Source: Tetrahymena elliotti 4EA
Taxonomy: Eukaryota; Ciliophora; Oligohymenophorea; Hymenostomatida; Tetrahymenidae
DNA length: 64,000 bases
NCBI GenBank assembly: GCA_000231825.2
Contig: JH720351.1
Coordinates: forward strand, 310,001 to 374,000
Direction of reading: 5' to 3'
The notes under the pieces: generated by a model
What the model was told of the DNA's origin: nothing
Databases searched by the model: none
Seen by the model: the letters and a program-made list of their open reading frames with translations, nothing else
Position numbers and translations under genes: made by a program
Part shown: in pieces, positions 52,603 to 64,000 of the stretch
How the letters are laid out: each line of letters begins with the position of its first letter
Position numbering within the stretch: position 1 is the stretch's first letter

Positions 52603-54004
52603 CTTTTTATTACACTTATAATTAAAAAATAGAAATGCCTTAAAAATAATACAAAATTTGTTTATAATATTCCTTTATTTACATTAAATGTAATTATAAT
52701 TTTACAATAATTTAATGATTTTCAACAGAAAATATCTCAGCAATTCAATGCAATTACTAATTTGAAATTTTGAATGTTAAATTATGTGATATCAAATTAA
52801 AAAATCTAATTAATAAGAGCAAATCATTTCCAATCATTTTTTAATCATACAATTCAATCATTTTTATTTATCCCCAAAAATGCTTTGATTAATTTGAAAT
52901 AAAATTAATCATTTGTAAACAAAAATTAATTTCTTTCTCAATAAAATCTTTGATATTGTATTTTTTTAGAAATTATTTCTTAAAATATATTTTTCATTAA
53001 ATTTAAATTATTTTGAATTTTTGTTAAAAAAATAAATAATCAAAACAGAGATAGTTTCAAATTTATATCATTTAGAATTGATATAATTTAAATTTATTTT
53101 AAACTTTCTTTCAGACATCAAATGAAAATTTTAAAATTAATCTTTTTAAAATATTTTGTGTTTTTTGACTTTATTATCTTAGAAATTTAATTTATTCTTT
53201 TTCCAATCATACATTTTTATGGTTTTTTAATCTCTTTTGATATTCTTCATCTTTTTAAATTTATTTGAAATTTTAAAATAATAGTGGACTAATTATTGAC
53301 TGAGAAAAAAATAATTTTGTTTTGAATTTTAACAAATAGCATTTTAGACAAATAATAATAAACTGAATATAACTTTTTAAATTATAAATAATGAAAAAAG
53401 CTAAATTAAAAATCAAACATTTACATGAACTCAATAATTACTATATAATAAATAAAGTCAACACTAAAACAGTTTAGAATTTTTTTAATATTTTTTTATT
53501 TTTCTTTCCGCTCTTAAATGATTTTAAAGAATAAATTTTTCCAAAAAATTTACTGTTAAAAATTTATCCTTATTCATATATATATATTTTTTGATTTCAA
53601 TTAAATTTATATTTATATCATACAATTTCTAACTATAATTCCCTCAAATACAATCTTTTTCAAAAGTTATTTTTACTAAATAAAAAAGAAATGAGATAAT
53701 ATTTATTAAAATGTACTGTTTTGATTGTGTGAAAAAACTTGGATAATATTAGTTTTTTAATTTGTAAATTAGAATTATATCAATCAAATTAGTAATACAT
53801 ATCAAGGGTAGAATATAAAAATTAAAAAAATTATCTTCTAATTTTGTAAAAAAACATATTATTTGAATAAAGATTTTATCAAATATTTGAAAAATAAATA
53901 ATGAAATGTAATTTGAGAAATAAAAATATTTTTTAGAAAACCTAAAAAATGTACAAGAAATAAAAATATTAATTTGACAAAATAAAAATAAGAAAATATT
54001 AAAT
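52603..54004. other. Intergenic AT-rich region
   Basis: Upstream flank of the cNMP-domain gene and downstream flank of the sortilin gene. No coding frame was recognised in 1.4 kb. Confidence 0.5.
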
Positions 54005-57000
54005 TCAATCGTAGTCTTATTGGTAGTAATAATCTTCTTGATCCCTTTGTAAAACGGGTTTTTCGTCTTCAGGATATTACATATCCTAATCTTCTAAATC
54101 ATAATTTCTTTCTTCAGTTTCTTAAATGCGAACAGCTTGAGTATTTTTCTATACGTTGTATGTTTCTTTATACTATGATTTAATTTATTAATATTATCTC
54201 TCTTATCTGAGATGTCCTATTTATCCAATACTTTTAATTACTTATTTTATTTTATCTCTAAAGATGAATGATATTGCCAATGTCAATAAAATTAATCCAA
54301 TATAAAATATTTGGGAAAATATAGAACCCCAATTTATTGATTATGTTGATTGATTTTATTTGTTATTTTAATTTTATGATTACTATTCTTGTTATTACTA
54401 ATACTAAGTAATCATTTCTAATTATGTTTCTTTGTAGCTTTTATATTAAGGTGTTTCTTCTTCCTTTCTGGGAACTACAATTTTAGGAGGACATTCTTTA
54501 TATTCTGGGCTCAAATCAACTCCTCCTTAGCAAAATACTCCTGGAATCTTTCTATATCCCTATTTAAGTAAATAAATTAAGAAATTATTAATTTATAAAA
54601 TAAAATTTCATTTTTTACCTTAGAGATAAGATAAGACCAATTACAATCAGCAGGAGGCTTCTCAAGATTTTCAGGAGAATAGTGGTCGTTCATAGGAATA
54701 CATTCTAATTCGTTTTCTTTTCTGTAGAAACCAAAATCACACTCCCAATCTTCTTGAGTGCATGGACATTCTTCAACAACTGTTTTCTATTGTTTTTATA
54801 ATAATTTAGAATAAATCTAAACTTAAAAAGTAATTTACTTAGTCAGTTGTGATAGAATTAAAGCATTTTGCATCAGGTTTTCTTCTAACATATTTAACTT
54901 TACGCCCAAATATACACTATTCACCTTTAAAGTTAGTAGGAATCCAAACTTCATAATCACTATTTGGTCTATTAGGATGTTCAGCTCCTACACAACCTCT
55001 GACATGTAAATCTTACAAATCAATAGAAACAATCTAAGATGTTTCAGTTCCATTTCTTCCTTTTCCATAAACAATGAATCTTTATTCCATATTGCTAGGC
55101 TCAGTAATAATTTAATCTATTTCAAAGGCATTAACATTCATCTTGTATTCACTCCATGTCTTACCTTCATCCCAACTGTACTTAACAATATTTGTCTTAT
55201 TAGCAGCTTTTAAAATATTATAAAATAAATTTAGAATTACATTTTTTAATTAATATTTGATTTCATATTTCTTCTACTTTTGATGAAGATAACAAAATTT
55301 GTTAAAAATATAAAAAGTTACCTAAAGCAGCAATGATAATACCACCATGATCACCGATTTCGAAAATGTGGGGACCCTTAAGAATTTCACGCCAAGTATG
55401 ACCACCATCATTAGAAAGAAAAGTGTTGAGGAGATTGAAATTGTTTTCTAGATGAGTACCTATACTGCCTAAAGCTACAATTAAACCAGGAGCATTAGAT
55501 GAAGAGTACATTTAAGATTTTTTATAGTAAGTTCTACCAGTCAAATGCAAGCTACAATCTCCACTGCAAACAACAGATTTTCCATTCCATCTCTAATTTT
55601 AAAAATATTAATTAATCTCTTACATTTAATTATTTTCTTTTATTTTACTTATGAAGGAGCTTTAATTGGATGCCAGCTAGACCCACTATCAAATGAAATG
55701 ACAGATTTTCTGTAATTAGTTAGTTCTTTGTGCAAATTCTTTTTATCCTTTGTTTATACTTTATTCTTTTTTGTGTTAATATCCATCTTTTTAACTTCGT
55801 TTCTCAACTTTTCTACTTTTTCTACATCGTATGTATTTGCTATATAAACACCTTCATTACTTTCAATCTATTTTATTATTTATTTTACTAAATTTTTAAT
55901 TCACTTGCAAAAATTAAAAAAAATCTATTCAAATCAACAAGCAGCTATTTTGTTTAATCACAACTTTTTTATCAACTTTTTATATTTTAAATTTATGATT
56001 TACTATGAGCTACTAATGAAACAACCTTATTTTTATGTTTTTTAATATTTTTTAATTACCTTTTCGAAATCGCAATCTCCATTAGGTCCTCTGACATTGT
56101 AGAGTAAAGCCAAAGTCAAATCATAACCTCTCCAATCAGAAACGTAGATATTGCTTTACCACATATTTTGAGTTTCATGATGAATAGCAATGAAAACCAT
56201 AGCACCATCGCTCTTAAGAATAGTATAAGAAAGCTAGTCATTATTTTCAAAGGGAAGTTACAAACTCTTAGGTTCAACGTAGTAGTTAAAATCGTCAAAC
56301 ATAGTAGCGATTTTCATTTCATAGCTTCTTTTATTGCTTTTAGGCTTAACTGTTAAGAAGAGGAAAAATTCTGCTTAGAAGAAATTATCACCACCTTCTT
56401 AAACAGTATGCATAGTCTTACCAAAATCTTCTGTATATACAACATTGCTTTATGCTATTTTTATAGATTGGAAATGATTAGGAATTATTGAATTTTAAAC
56501 TAAATTGTTTTACATTCTTATTACATAGCAATTAGAATACCAGGGCTATCAACATTATAGAAGTTATTCATTCTATTCCTATTTATAAAGATGGGAAATC
56601 TTAAAATAAATTCAAGTTTTAAGACAATTACCATGAAGCTTCTAAAACTTTAGTAGCTAAGAATGTGAAAGTAACACCTGCATCTTAAGAAACATAAAGA
56701 TTTCTCATATTTGATTCACAATCATCATCGAATTTCTTGCAATCTATTTCAGTGAAAGCTATAATCCAATTCTATAATTAAAATAAGTTAACTTTAATCC
56801 ACTAAACTTCATTTTTTCAATAAAAAAAAATAGAAATTGAAATCTGCTTACTTTATTTCTACGATGAAATCTGAAATCATACAACCCAACTGGATGGGTC
56901 AATTTTTTCCAAGTCTTGCCACATTCTTCAGACATATAGCTCGTATCTTTGTGTCCCCAGATATAGACTGTTTTACCATCAACTGGTGAGACTGAAACCT

Positions 57001-57453
57001 CAGAACTGAAAAAAGGTTAGCCCTTTTTTTAAATTTTAAATATTTTTATTTGAATTATTTGTGGATTTGTGGTTGGCTGATAAAAATGGTTATAACAATT
57101 ATTAAAAAATTGAAGTTTACATTAGAGCTTGAGAAGGATTTAGTGATATGAGCCCATCCTTTACCATAGTTAGTACTTTTAAATACTTAACCTTCATCGG
57201 TTAGAACGAAAATACGAGTGTCGAAAGAATCTTCAACTTCTTAATCAACAACAACACGGTCAGTTTCGTCATTATAAATTTCATTAGTACCACACCACTC
57301 GAATTCTAAAATACCTCCATCTAATTACTTATTATAACTTTTAATAGCTTACTAAACCTTTTAATTATCGCCATCATCTGCTGCTGCCTTAACAGCTGTC
57401 AAGATGAAAATTGCAAACAATATTGCTATTTGCGAACTCCTTTTTATTTTCAT
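54005..57453 (-). CDS. VPS10/sortilin-family sorting receptor
   Basis: Ten exons (57453-57121, 56998-56852, 56771-56632, 56578-56514, 56454-56060, 55867-55649, 55592-55322, 55206-54839, 54786-54619, 54559-54005) give 886 residues. A signal peptide (about 1-23) leads to a VPS10 beta-propeller with Asp-box/BNR motifs: KSTNYGKGWAHI, SEECGKTWKKL, SQDAGVTF, TEDFGKT, SFDSGSSWHPI, SNDGGHTWREI and SWDEGKTWSEY. The Cys-rich 10CC segment follows (ECPCTQEDWECDFGFYRKEN), then one TM near 780-802 and an 84-residue cytosolic tail. The tail has acidic and Tyr-containing segments suited to adaptor or retromer binding. Sortilins carry hydrolases and, in Tetrahymena, secretory-granule proteins to lysosome-related organelles. 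Which of the ciliate paralogues this is cannot be told here. Intron 1 uses an acceptor TTCTGAG chosen for phase. Confidence 0.92.
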
Positions 57454-59012
57454 TAATCCTTATAACTATTTGGTTTTTTATTATTAATTTTTTATATTAT
57501 TTAATTTTTAACTTTTCTTTCTCACAAAGATATTTCTTAAATTTCTTTTTGTCAGACTTCCTCTGATTTCCTAAGAAATCTTTACTTTTTTGTTAAAAAA
57601 TCATTTAAAAAAAACTAAATTTTTTTAATAATTTCTAAAACGTGTTTAGTGTTATCTAAAATCTTGCATGGTCAATATAACATCTTACGTCTTTTCTAAA
57701 TATTTAATTTTATAAATCTAACATTTAAATTCAACACAAGCAAGTAGCAAAAAAAATTTTTTTTTTTAAACTCTTAAAAATCTCTACATTTAAAAACGAA
57801 AAATCATAATTTCAAGTCATCAATAATTTAGAATGGAAACAATACAGCTAAAGAATTCTAAAATTGTTGATTTCTTATTGAAAAGAAATCAAATTTTATT
57901 TTTTATGAAATAATTTTAAAAAACAAACTTATTATCTATTATTTAACCATTTAATAACTTTTTTATTATTTTTGAAATTTCTAACATGATTAAAATTTAA
58001 TATAAAGTGACTAATACTTTGAGTAAGAATATATATGAATTATTTTCATTTAATTAAGTTTAAAACATTTCATCTAAATAATAAGAAAATGAACTTAACC
58101 ATTTAAATTTTTTATTATATAAAAAAACATTAAAAATTGCAAAAATTATTCCTATCATCTAATTTTCTAACATTTAAATTGTTAATCAAAATTTTAGAAA
58201 GAATATATATTAGTAAGTTTTAAATTTTATTAAACATTCTTATTTAATATTAAAAAAAGTATTAAATTTAGAAATAATTGAAAAAATTATGATCCAGCAA
58301 ATTTAACATTTTTAATTTTTGGATTTGCTTTTAAATTCAAAACTAAATAGTAAATCTGATAGATTAATATTCCCTTCAGTTTTGCTTCTGTAAATTAATC
58401 TGATTAAGATAAATCTAATATCAAATCCTTAAGCTTTTATAACTCTTTAAATAGTTAGTTTTATTTTAAATAATTAAAAGTAAAAAAATGCTAAAATATT
58501 TTTTTATGAGTTTTTTAAAATTTTAAGATAGATCAATTCATTTTACTAAAATTAATATTCTTAATTGAAATACTTAAATGGATAATTAAGATTAATTTAT
58601 AATCATAGATATTTAAGTAGAAAGAAAAGAATAGAATTGTGATTGCAATTATATATATAAACAAAGAACTAAAAATAGAGGAGAAGCTATTATTTTAATA
58701 CTTAATAATTAGAATATATTTTGTTTGATTATATTTTTAATTTAACAAAAAGTTTTGACAACCACCAATAAAACTTCTATATAGCTTAAATTAGAATCAA
58801 AATTTAAGTTGATCTACTAACTTTTTTCATTTTATTATTTTGAGTAAGATGTTTATAGAAATGGATCTTATTGTTTTAAAGTATTATTTGATTAAAATTA
58901 ATGTACCTGATTCCATTTTAATATTTAAATTTGTATTATTTTTATTGTATCGTTCTAGATTTTTATAACTGGTTATTAAACTATTATATTGATAAGGTTA
59001 CTTGATAATTTA
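57454..59012. other. Intergenic region with an LRR relic
   Basis: Upstream flank of the sortilin gene (57454-58280) and downstream flank of the LITAF-type gene. It is AT-rich apart from the LRR-like fragment listed separately. Confidence 0.5.
58282..58450 (-). pseudogene. Possible LRR gene fragment
   Basis: The minus strand reads LFKELQKLKDLILDLSQSDQ and then a basic, LRR-like run ending in a Lys-Asn-Val-Lys-Phe-Ala-Gly segment. It resembles the repeats of the LRR genes at 60396-61538 and 28315-29828. No start, flanking exon or intact repeat array is seen, so I read it as a relic. Short and AT-rich, so chance resemblance is possible. Confidence 0.35.
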
Positions 59013-59591
59013 TCAACATAATCGACAAAGAAAAACTTTCTTTCCTAAATATGCTTTACATTCTCCACAAAAATGTAAGTAGTCTTTACATTATTTCTAC
59101 ATAAAAGGAATAAAAGCGCATGGAAAAAACACAATACATAATCCCAGGGCTACAGAATATGTGCCACATCCATACTCTTCATCCACTTAAGTGATTACTA
59201 GCTTGTTGCATTTAAAGCAAAATAGAGTTTATGGGAGATCAGAATCTGGAAATTACTCTAACTTCAATGAGCTTAAGGTTTAGTTTATTGGTATGTTCTA
59301 ATAAGATCCAAATTAAATATTATTATTTATTCTACTATGACTCATTGGAGTTGGGCAATAGTTTAAATTTTTATTTCTTGGTGAATTTAATTTGAGCAAT
59401 GGAGTCATCAATAGAATTCCATCTTAACTTATAGGTTAACCAATAGTAAATGTTTCCATTTCAATAGGCTAAATCTAATGAAAGTTACTTTTATTTTATA
59501 TATTTTGCTAGCTTTTACTATTATATTGGCTATGACGCATCACCTAAAGATTCTACTAATCTTGTGGAGTAGTCTACAAAGATTTTCTCAT
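59013..59591 (-). CDS. LITAF-like zinc-domain protein
   Basis: A single exon of 192 residues, start ATG 59591, stop TGA 59013-59015. The N-terminal 120 residues are Gln/Asn/Pro/Ser-rich. The C-terminus is a LITAF/SIMPLE domain: CFKCNKLVITQV (Cys 125, 128), then a hydrophobic insert (ALGLCIVFFPCAFIPF, about 148-163), then H173-x-C175-x2-C178 (HFCGEC). The four Cys bind one zinc, and the hydrophobic stretch dips into the cytosolic face of the membrane. LITAF proteins are monotopic endosome/lysosome proteins. No PPxY motif is seen. A later ATG (residue 45) is possible, but the longer frame remains in Gln/Asn-rich sequence with a typical A/T leader. Confidence 0.85.
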
Positions 59592-60395
59592 TAAAAATAA
59601 TTAACTTTTAAAGTTAGTAGAAATTTTTTATATTAAAATACAGCTTTTTGATATAAATTCTTCTTCTTTTTTTGATAAAATAAGCCAAAAAATGTTTGCA
59701 ATTAATAGAATACTTTATATATAAAATATTTACAACCTTAAGCAATAATCACACAAAAAATACATACAATATATAAATTATACTATTCTAAACAATATAT
59801 TTTATTTACTTATTTAAATTCTACTTTGTAATGAATTAGTTATACCAGCTCTTCTTATCTTTGGGCTTTTAGTGAAGACAAGCTAAAAATAGAAATCAGC
59901 TCCAACTAATAAGTAAATCTTTTAGATTTTTATTATTTCTGTATATTCTTAGTAATTTTCATCTAGACTCTTTTGATAAGGGTTTAATATTTCTTCAATA
60001 AGAATTTACTAGAAATTTTTTTAATTTCTATATTGAAAAAGAAAAATAACTATCAATAGAAAAAAAATTAATTGGTAATACTAATTTTTCTTTGATTGAA
60101 ATACTTCTATTTATTTTTTTAATAAAATATATTTTTGTGATAAATCTGATCAAAAGTGTTTAGATTTTTAATAATTGATTATCATTTAAAAATTTTAATT
60201 CATTAGAAATATAACAGCAATCATTCTTTTTTAATAAAATCTAAGGAGATAGGAATAAGTAAATTTTATGTCTCAATATAAGGATTTTTAAAATCAATTT
60301 TTTCATTTTTTTTAATTAAAATTTAAAAATTATTTGACAAAATGCATTAATTAAAATAAACTAAGAGAAAACTTTACAGAAATTACTAGAAATCT
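59592..60395. other. Intergenic region with a possible orphan exon
   Basis: The minus strand at about 59816-60010 has protein-like content (LIEEILNPYQKSLDENYQEY, then KIYLLVGADFYFQLVF) followed by a GTAAAT donor-like site, but no start codon or partner exon was found. It may be an exon of an unrecognised gene or a relic. Confidence 0.35.
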
Positions 60396-61538
60396 TCATC
60401 TAAATTCAACTAGCCATACACATTTTCTAATGACTTTATTTTTTTACTTCTAGGATTTTTGGTGCTTAAAATCACAAATTAAGAGGCTTAGTTAAGAGTT
60501 TTTAGATACAGAATCAAAATAATGTAAAATAATTTGATTCTGCATAAAAATCTCTATTTAAAAGATGATAACGACACTTTTCAAGTTTTTTAAACATTTC
60601 ATACCTTCAGAAATTCCTTAAATTTCATCAATATCAACAAATACTTCATCAACTGTAAATGAAAAATATTTCATGCTTGTCAAATACTTTAGGCTAATAC
60701 TTAAAATTTGAATTTTTTTATTTCCAACTGAATTGAATTTATCAATGATAAATGATAAATTAACAAGATTGTCCAAGCTTTTAAATGAATTTGCAATTTC
60801 TTAAACCCCTTAGTATTCAATATTGTTAAAACTTCCAAATTGTAAATGCAGTATTAATAAATTATTTCACTAACTAATGCCCTAAAATAAATTTTAAACA
60901 CCTAAAGCAATAATATTGTTTTGTAGTCCAATATTTACACTCAAATGCTCAAGCTGATTAAGATTTTAAAAAGCTTTTCCTAAATTTTATGCCACTTTTT
61001 ATCCTATACTATTACCAGCTAAAAAGTCAACGTCTAGCTATTTTAGCTGCTTCAATTATTGTATTCCAATTGCAATGCTAATGTCAACCTTCAAATTATA
61101 TATTATTTAATTGACAAATTTACAAAGAAAGTTCTTTCAAATTTTATAAAAATTTTAACGAATTTCCAATAAATTATGCCCCTTATATACCAATCATATT
61201 ATTCCTAGATTTTAAAACAATTATATAGATTAACCGATCTTTTTTTATTTAGCAAGATACTAGGATAAATTTATCACGAAGTATGTTTATAGAACCTTAA
61301 TCTAGCTTATCATCAGTTCGTCTATATTCTTATTAATTACCAAAGTTTCAAAGCATTAATTGAAACTCACAAAAACTGAAGCAATTTTCTTTTTTATCAC
61401 AATATTTGCTGTTTACTTCTCTATCATTAGTTAAAATGATTCCTAATTCTAATATTCTTCAAAAATACTACTAATATCTACCAAAAGGTTTATTAGTTTG
61501 TTTGATTATTATGAATAATAAACCTCTTCCTCCTCCAT
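60396..61538 (-). CDS. LRR protein gene with frame breaks, possibly a pseudogene
   Basis: The downstream part (60396 to about 61095) is one open frame of LRRs of the Tetrahymena cytosolic type. It includes QLKQLKQLDVDFLAGNSIGQ, LNQLEHLSVNIGLQNNIIAL, LDNLVNLSFIIDKFNSVGN and LTSMKYFSFTV, and it ends at TGA 60396-60398. Further upstream, MIGIQGAQFIGNSLKFLQNL (about 61110-61190) is another repeat in a different frame. The best start, ATG 61538 (MEEEEVYYSQQSNK), lies in a third segment. I found no convincing introns to join them. Either short introns were missed or two frameshifts have killed the gene. The function of such LRR proteins is unknown. Confidence 0.55.
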
Positions 61539-62300
61539 TTTTTTATTATAAAATTTAAATTTTTTTCTGATTATTATATTTTTTATATTTTTCAAATTTG
61601 AAAGATATTTTTAATAAATTTGAATGTGCATCATTTAAAAATGATATAATAATTATTAATCTTGATCTTAATTCTATTTACATGAAAGAAATACATAATT
61701 TCCCTCTTAAATTTATTTTACTATTGAAGATTCCACTATTTCATGAAATTTAGTCATATTTTTTTGGTTTTATTTTACAATGTTGATGAGTCAAAGTTAA
61801 AAAATAAAAATAAATTACTTTAATTAAAATATTTATTACTAGAATTAATAAAAAAAATGATCATTTTCTTTTTTATTTAATTATTTATGAATCCTTAATC
61901 AAATAAAAAATATTCCAAATTAGAGATTTTTTAATCAAAAGAAATTGTATAGATTGAAATAAATTGTTACTTAAAGTTACTATTATTTATGATAAATATC
62001 AATAGATATATTTAAAGAAATATTTTCAAGATATTCTCATTTTAAATAATAATAAATATAAGAAGATTATTCAAAAATTTGTAAATGTAATCTTAAAATT
62101 ATAATTGAGTTTTTTACGTAAATTTAGTTTTCATTCTTTCTACTTATTTCTTATTCTTGTAAATTCGTTTTTGTTTCTACAAAAAACGATTTATGAATGA
62201 AATTGTTAATTCTATTGAAAAAATATATATTAATTTACAAAGGTCTGAATAAATTACAAATATTTATAAATTAATAATTAGTATTAATAATAACACACAT
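61539..62300. other. Divergent promoter region (LRR / carboxypeptidase)
   Basis: AT-rich region between divergent genes; no coding frame is seen. Confidence 0.5.
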
Positions 62301-63843
62301 ATGCCTATGGTTAACAAATTTTTAATTGGAATTTTGGTTATCGCAGCGCTATTTTTATAAGTTGCATAGTGCTCAAAAATAAATTTTGACATCTACCATA
62401 CTACAGATGTAAAAATATTTACATGACATCATATGAATAAAATAGATTCAATCTTGAATCTGAAATATTTCTATTGATTAAATTTCATATTTATGATGAT
62501 TAATTACAATTATAATTGTTAAAATTAACAAGGAAATTAATGAAGTACTTAAAGAACTTTAAGATAATTGTGAAGGATACAGTTTAGTAAATTAATATAT
62601 ACTTTTTCAAAACAAATATTTGATAAAATACCATTTTATTAGAATTTGGCTAATGATGATCCTGATATTTATGAAGTTAGTTTAAGCTCACTTGAAAGTG
62701 ATAAACCACTTAAAGCTTTGTTAATATTTGGTGAGCATCCTAGAGAAATGATCTCACCAGAAACAGGTTTAAACTTACTTAAATCATTGTGTGGGTAAAG
62801 TCAATTTGGTGAATATAGATTAACCCAAAAAATCAGAGATAATTATGATTTGAAGTTAGTCATAAATTCAAACCCTAATTCAAGAAGATTAGTAGAAGAT
62901 GGTGATTTTTGTAAGAGAGAAAATCCGAATTTTGTTGATATTAATAGAAACTGGGGAAGTCACTGGGAACATGTATGATGATAAATAGTTATTTAATATC
63001 AAATATTTTAATAATTCAAATTAAATTATAGGTTAATGATGAAGAAAGATAAGTTAATTCAGGTGAGTCACCATTCAGTGAAAGAGAAACACAAGTCTTA
63101 AAAAGAATAGCCACTGATTTCTCTCCTAATGTTTTCATTTCAGTTCACTCTGGTACTTTAGGTCTGTACACTCCTTATGCTTATACCAATGAAAGAGGTA
63201 ATAAATTATAACTTAAAGTGATGTTTCTAAACATTTTTTTTAATTGGTGAAGCTGAAAGAAATGAAGAACATATGATGAATATAGTAACTGATATTTAAA
63301 ATAAATATTGTAAAAGCTGTACTGTTGGAGCTGCAGGAAAAGAAGTAGGTTATCTCTGTCCTGGAACTTGTTTAGACTATATTTATGAGGATCTTTAAGC
63401 AGACTATTCATTTGCTTTTGAAATTTTCTCAAACGAATAAGAAATTCATTTAGCTCTTGAGGGCAGTAGCTTTTTACAAAAGAATTCAAGGACTCAAAGA
63501 TTACGTCATACTTTTTTCAGAAGCGAGTAATTGCGTCCTTCATCTTGCTTTCTTTAATCAAGGTATCAATAGCAGATTAAAAATATTTTTTTCAACTAAT
63601 TTTTTCAAAAAGTTCTTAATCATCAAACACACAATTTGATACTGATTCAGATTTATTTTCAGACAACTACTCTTAATGTTTCTTATACTTCAACCCTGAA
63701 TCTCATCATGATTATGATTTTGTTGTAGATAATTGGACAAAAGTAAATAAAAAATTTAGAAAACTATTTAACAATCATAAAAAATTAATAATTAGGCTTT
63801 ATATGATACACTCAACCATATTACTGATAACAAAACTTTATGA
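62301..63843 (+). CDS. Secreted M14 zinc carboxypeptidase, frameshift near the end
   Basis: Exons 62301-62408, 62533-62586, 62643-62972, 63032-63197, 63253-63562 and 63614 onward are in phase to about 63719. A signal peptide (FLIGILVIAALFLQVAQC) precedes an M14 catalytic domain. Visible residues are HxxE in GEHPREM (His 86, Glu 89), NPNSRR, DINRNW (Arg 156), SVHSG (third zinc ligand His 203), LDYIYEDL and FAFEIF (catalytic Glu 276). No propeptide is evident, so it may be made active. A Gln/Ser-rich insert follows Glu 276. After NYSQCFLYFNPESHHDYD the expected tail (VVDNWTK, then a last exon to TGA 63841-63843) continues one frame off. This is a one-base deletion, an assembly error, or an unrecognised splice. 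A secreted or lysosomal digestive role is likely. Confidence 0.8.
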
Positions 63844-64000
63844 AAATATTGTGTTTAAAAAAAGATTAATTTATATTTAGTAATTGTTTTTAATCTTCTA
63901 TCTTTTTTATTGTAAGCATTCTTAAACTGAATCCATTTTTTTAGTTAAAAACAAATAAAGAAATCTTCTATTATTTAGCTAGAGATATCTTATCAATTAA
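63844..64000. other. 3' flank of the carboxypeptidase gene
   Basis: Short AT-rich stretch to the end of the window; nothing recognised. Confidence 0.4.

Noticed and set aside
55302..55511. Separate 69-codon protein
   Set aside because: It is part of exon 7 of the sortilin gene; the standard-code ATG is internal.
56116..56356. Two small frames on opposite strands
   Set aside because: Shadows of exon 5 of the sortilin gene.
63181..63639. Minus-strand 102-codon and plus-strand 60-codon frames
   Set aside because: Both overlap exon 5 and intron 5 of the carboxypeptidase, whose catalytic motifs fix the real frame.

Overview
The window reads as nuclear DNA of an oligohymenophorean ciliate of the Tetrahymena type, probably macronuclear. 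It is very AT-rich. TAA and TAG occur freely inside reading frames as glutamine and TGA is the only stop. Introns are short, AT-rich and GTAA...TAG-like, and intergenic DNA is long and nearly G/C-free. All gene models below use this code (translation table 6). The exon lengths I give sum to whole codons, except where a frame break is reported. The species is inferred from style and not from a match.

Left part (1-12.3 kb, all minus strand): a locus of large surface proteins with a Cys-rich head, REJ-like ectodomain and membrane-spanning C-terminus. One full copy (5940-12248) is followed by a gutted copy (2664-4490) and by the 5' end of another copy leaving the window (1-882). The upstream regions are duplicated too. 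A Tc1/mariner transposase remnant lies between the copies. Then come a small FAM136-like gene and its decayed duplicate (13-14.3 kb), a four-TM protein (16.7 kb), a Ser/Gln-rich protein (18.8 kb), an LRR protein (21.7 kb), a four-TM protein with a long Asn/Gln tail (25.7 kb) and a degenerate LRR gene (28.3-29.8 kb).

Middle (30-46.5 kb): an ODR4-like ER membrane protein; a peroxisomal 2-enoyl-CoA hydratase 2 ending in SKL; a small Cys-rich single-pass surface protein; VPS18 of the HOPS/CORVET tethering complexes; and two divergently expressed Gln/Asn-rich proteins without a recognised family.

Right part (47.8-64 kb): a 14-exon TPR plus double cyclic-nucleotide-binding-domain gene; a VPS10/sortilin receptor; a LITAF-type zinc protein; an LRR gene with frame breaks; and a secreted M14 zinc carboxypeptidase with a likely frameshift near its end. 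VPS18, sortilin and LITAF all belong to endolysosomal traffic, and hydrolases such as the carboxypeptidase are typical cargo. Linkage here is probably chance, because ciliate genes are not in operons. Expression appears to be one promoter per gene, and no tRNA, rRNA or CRISPR was seen.
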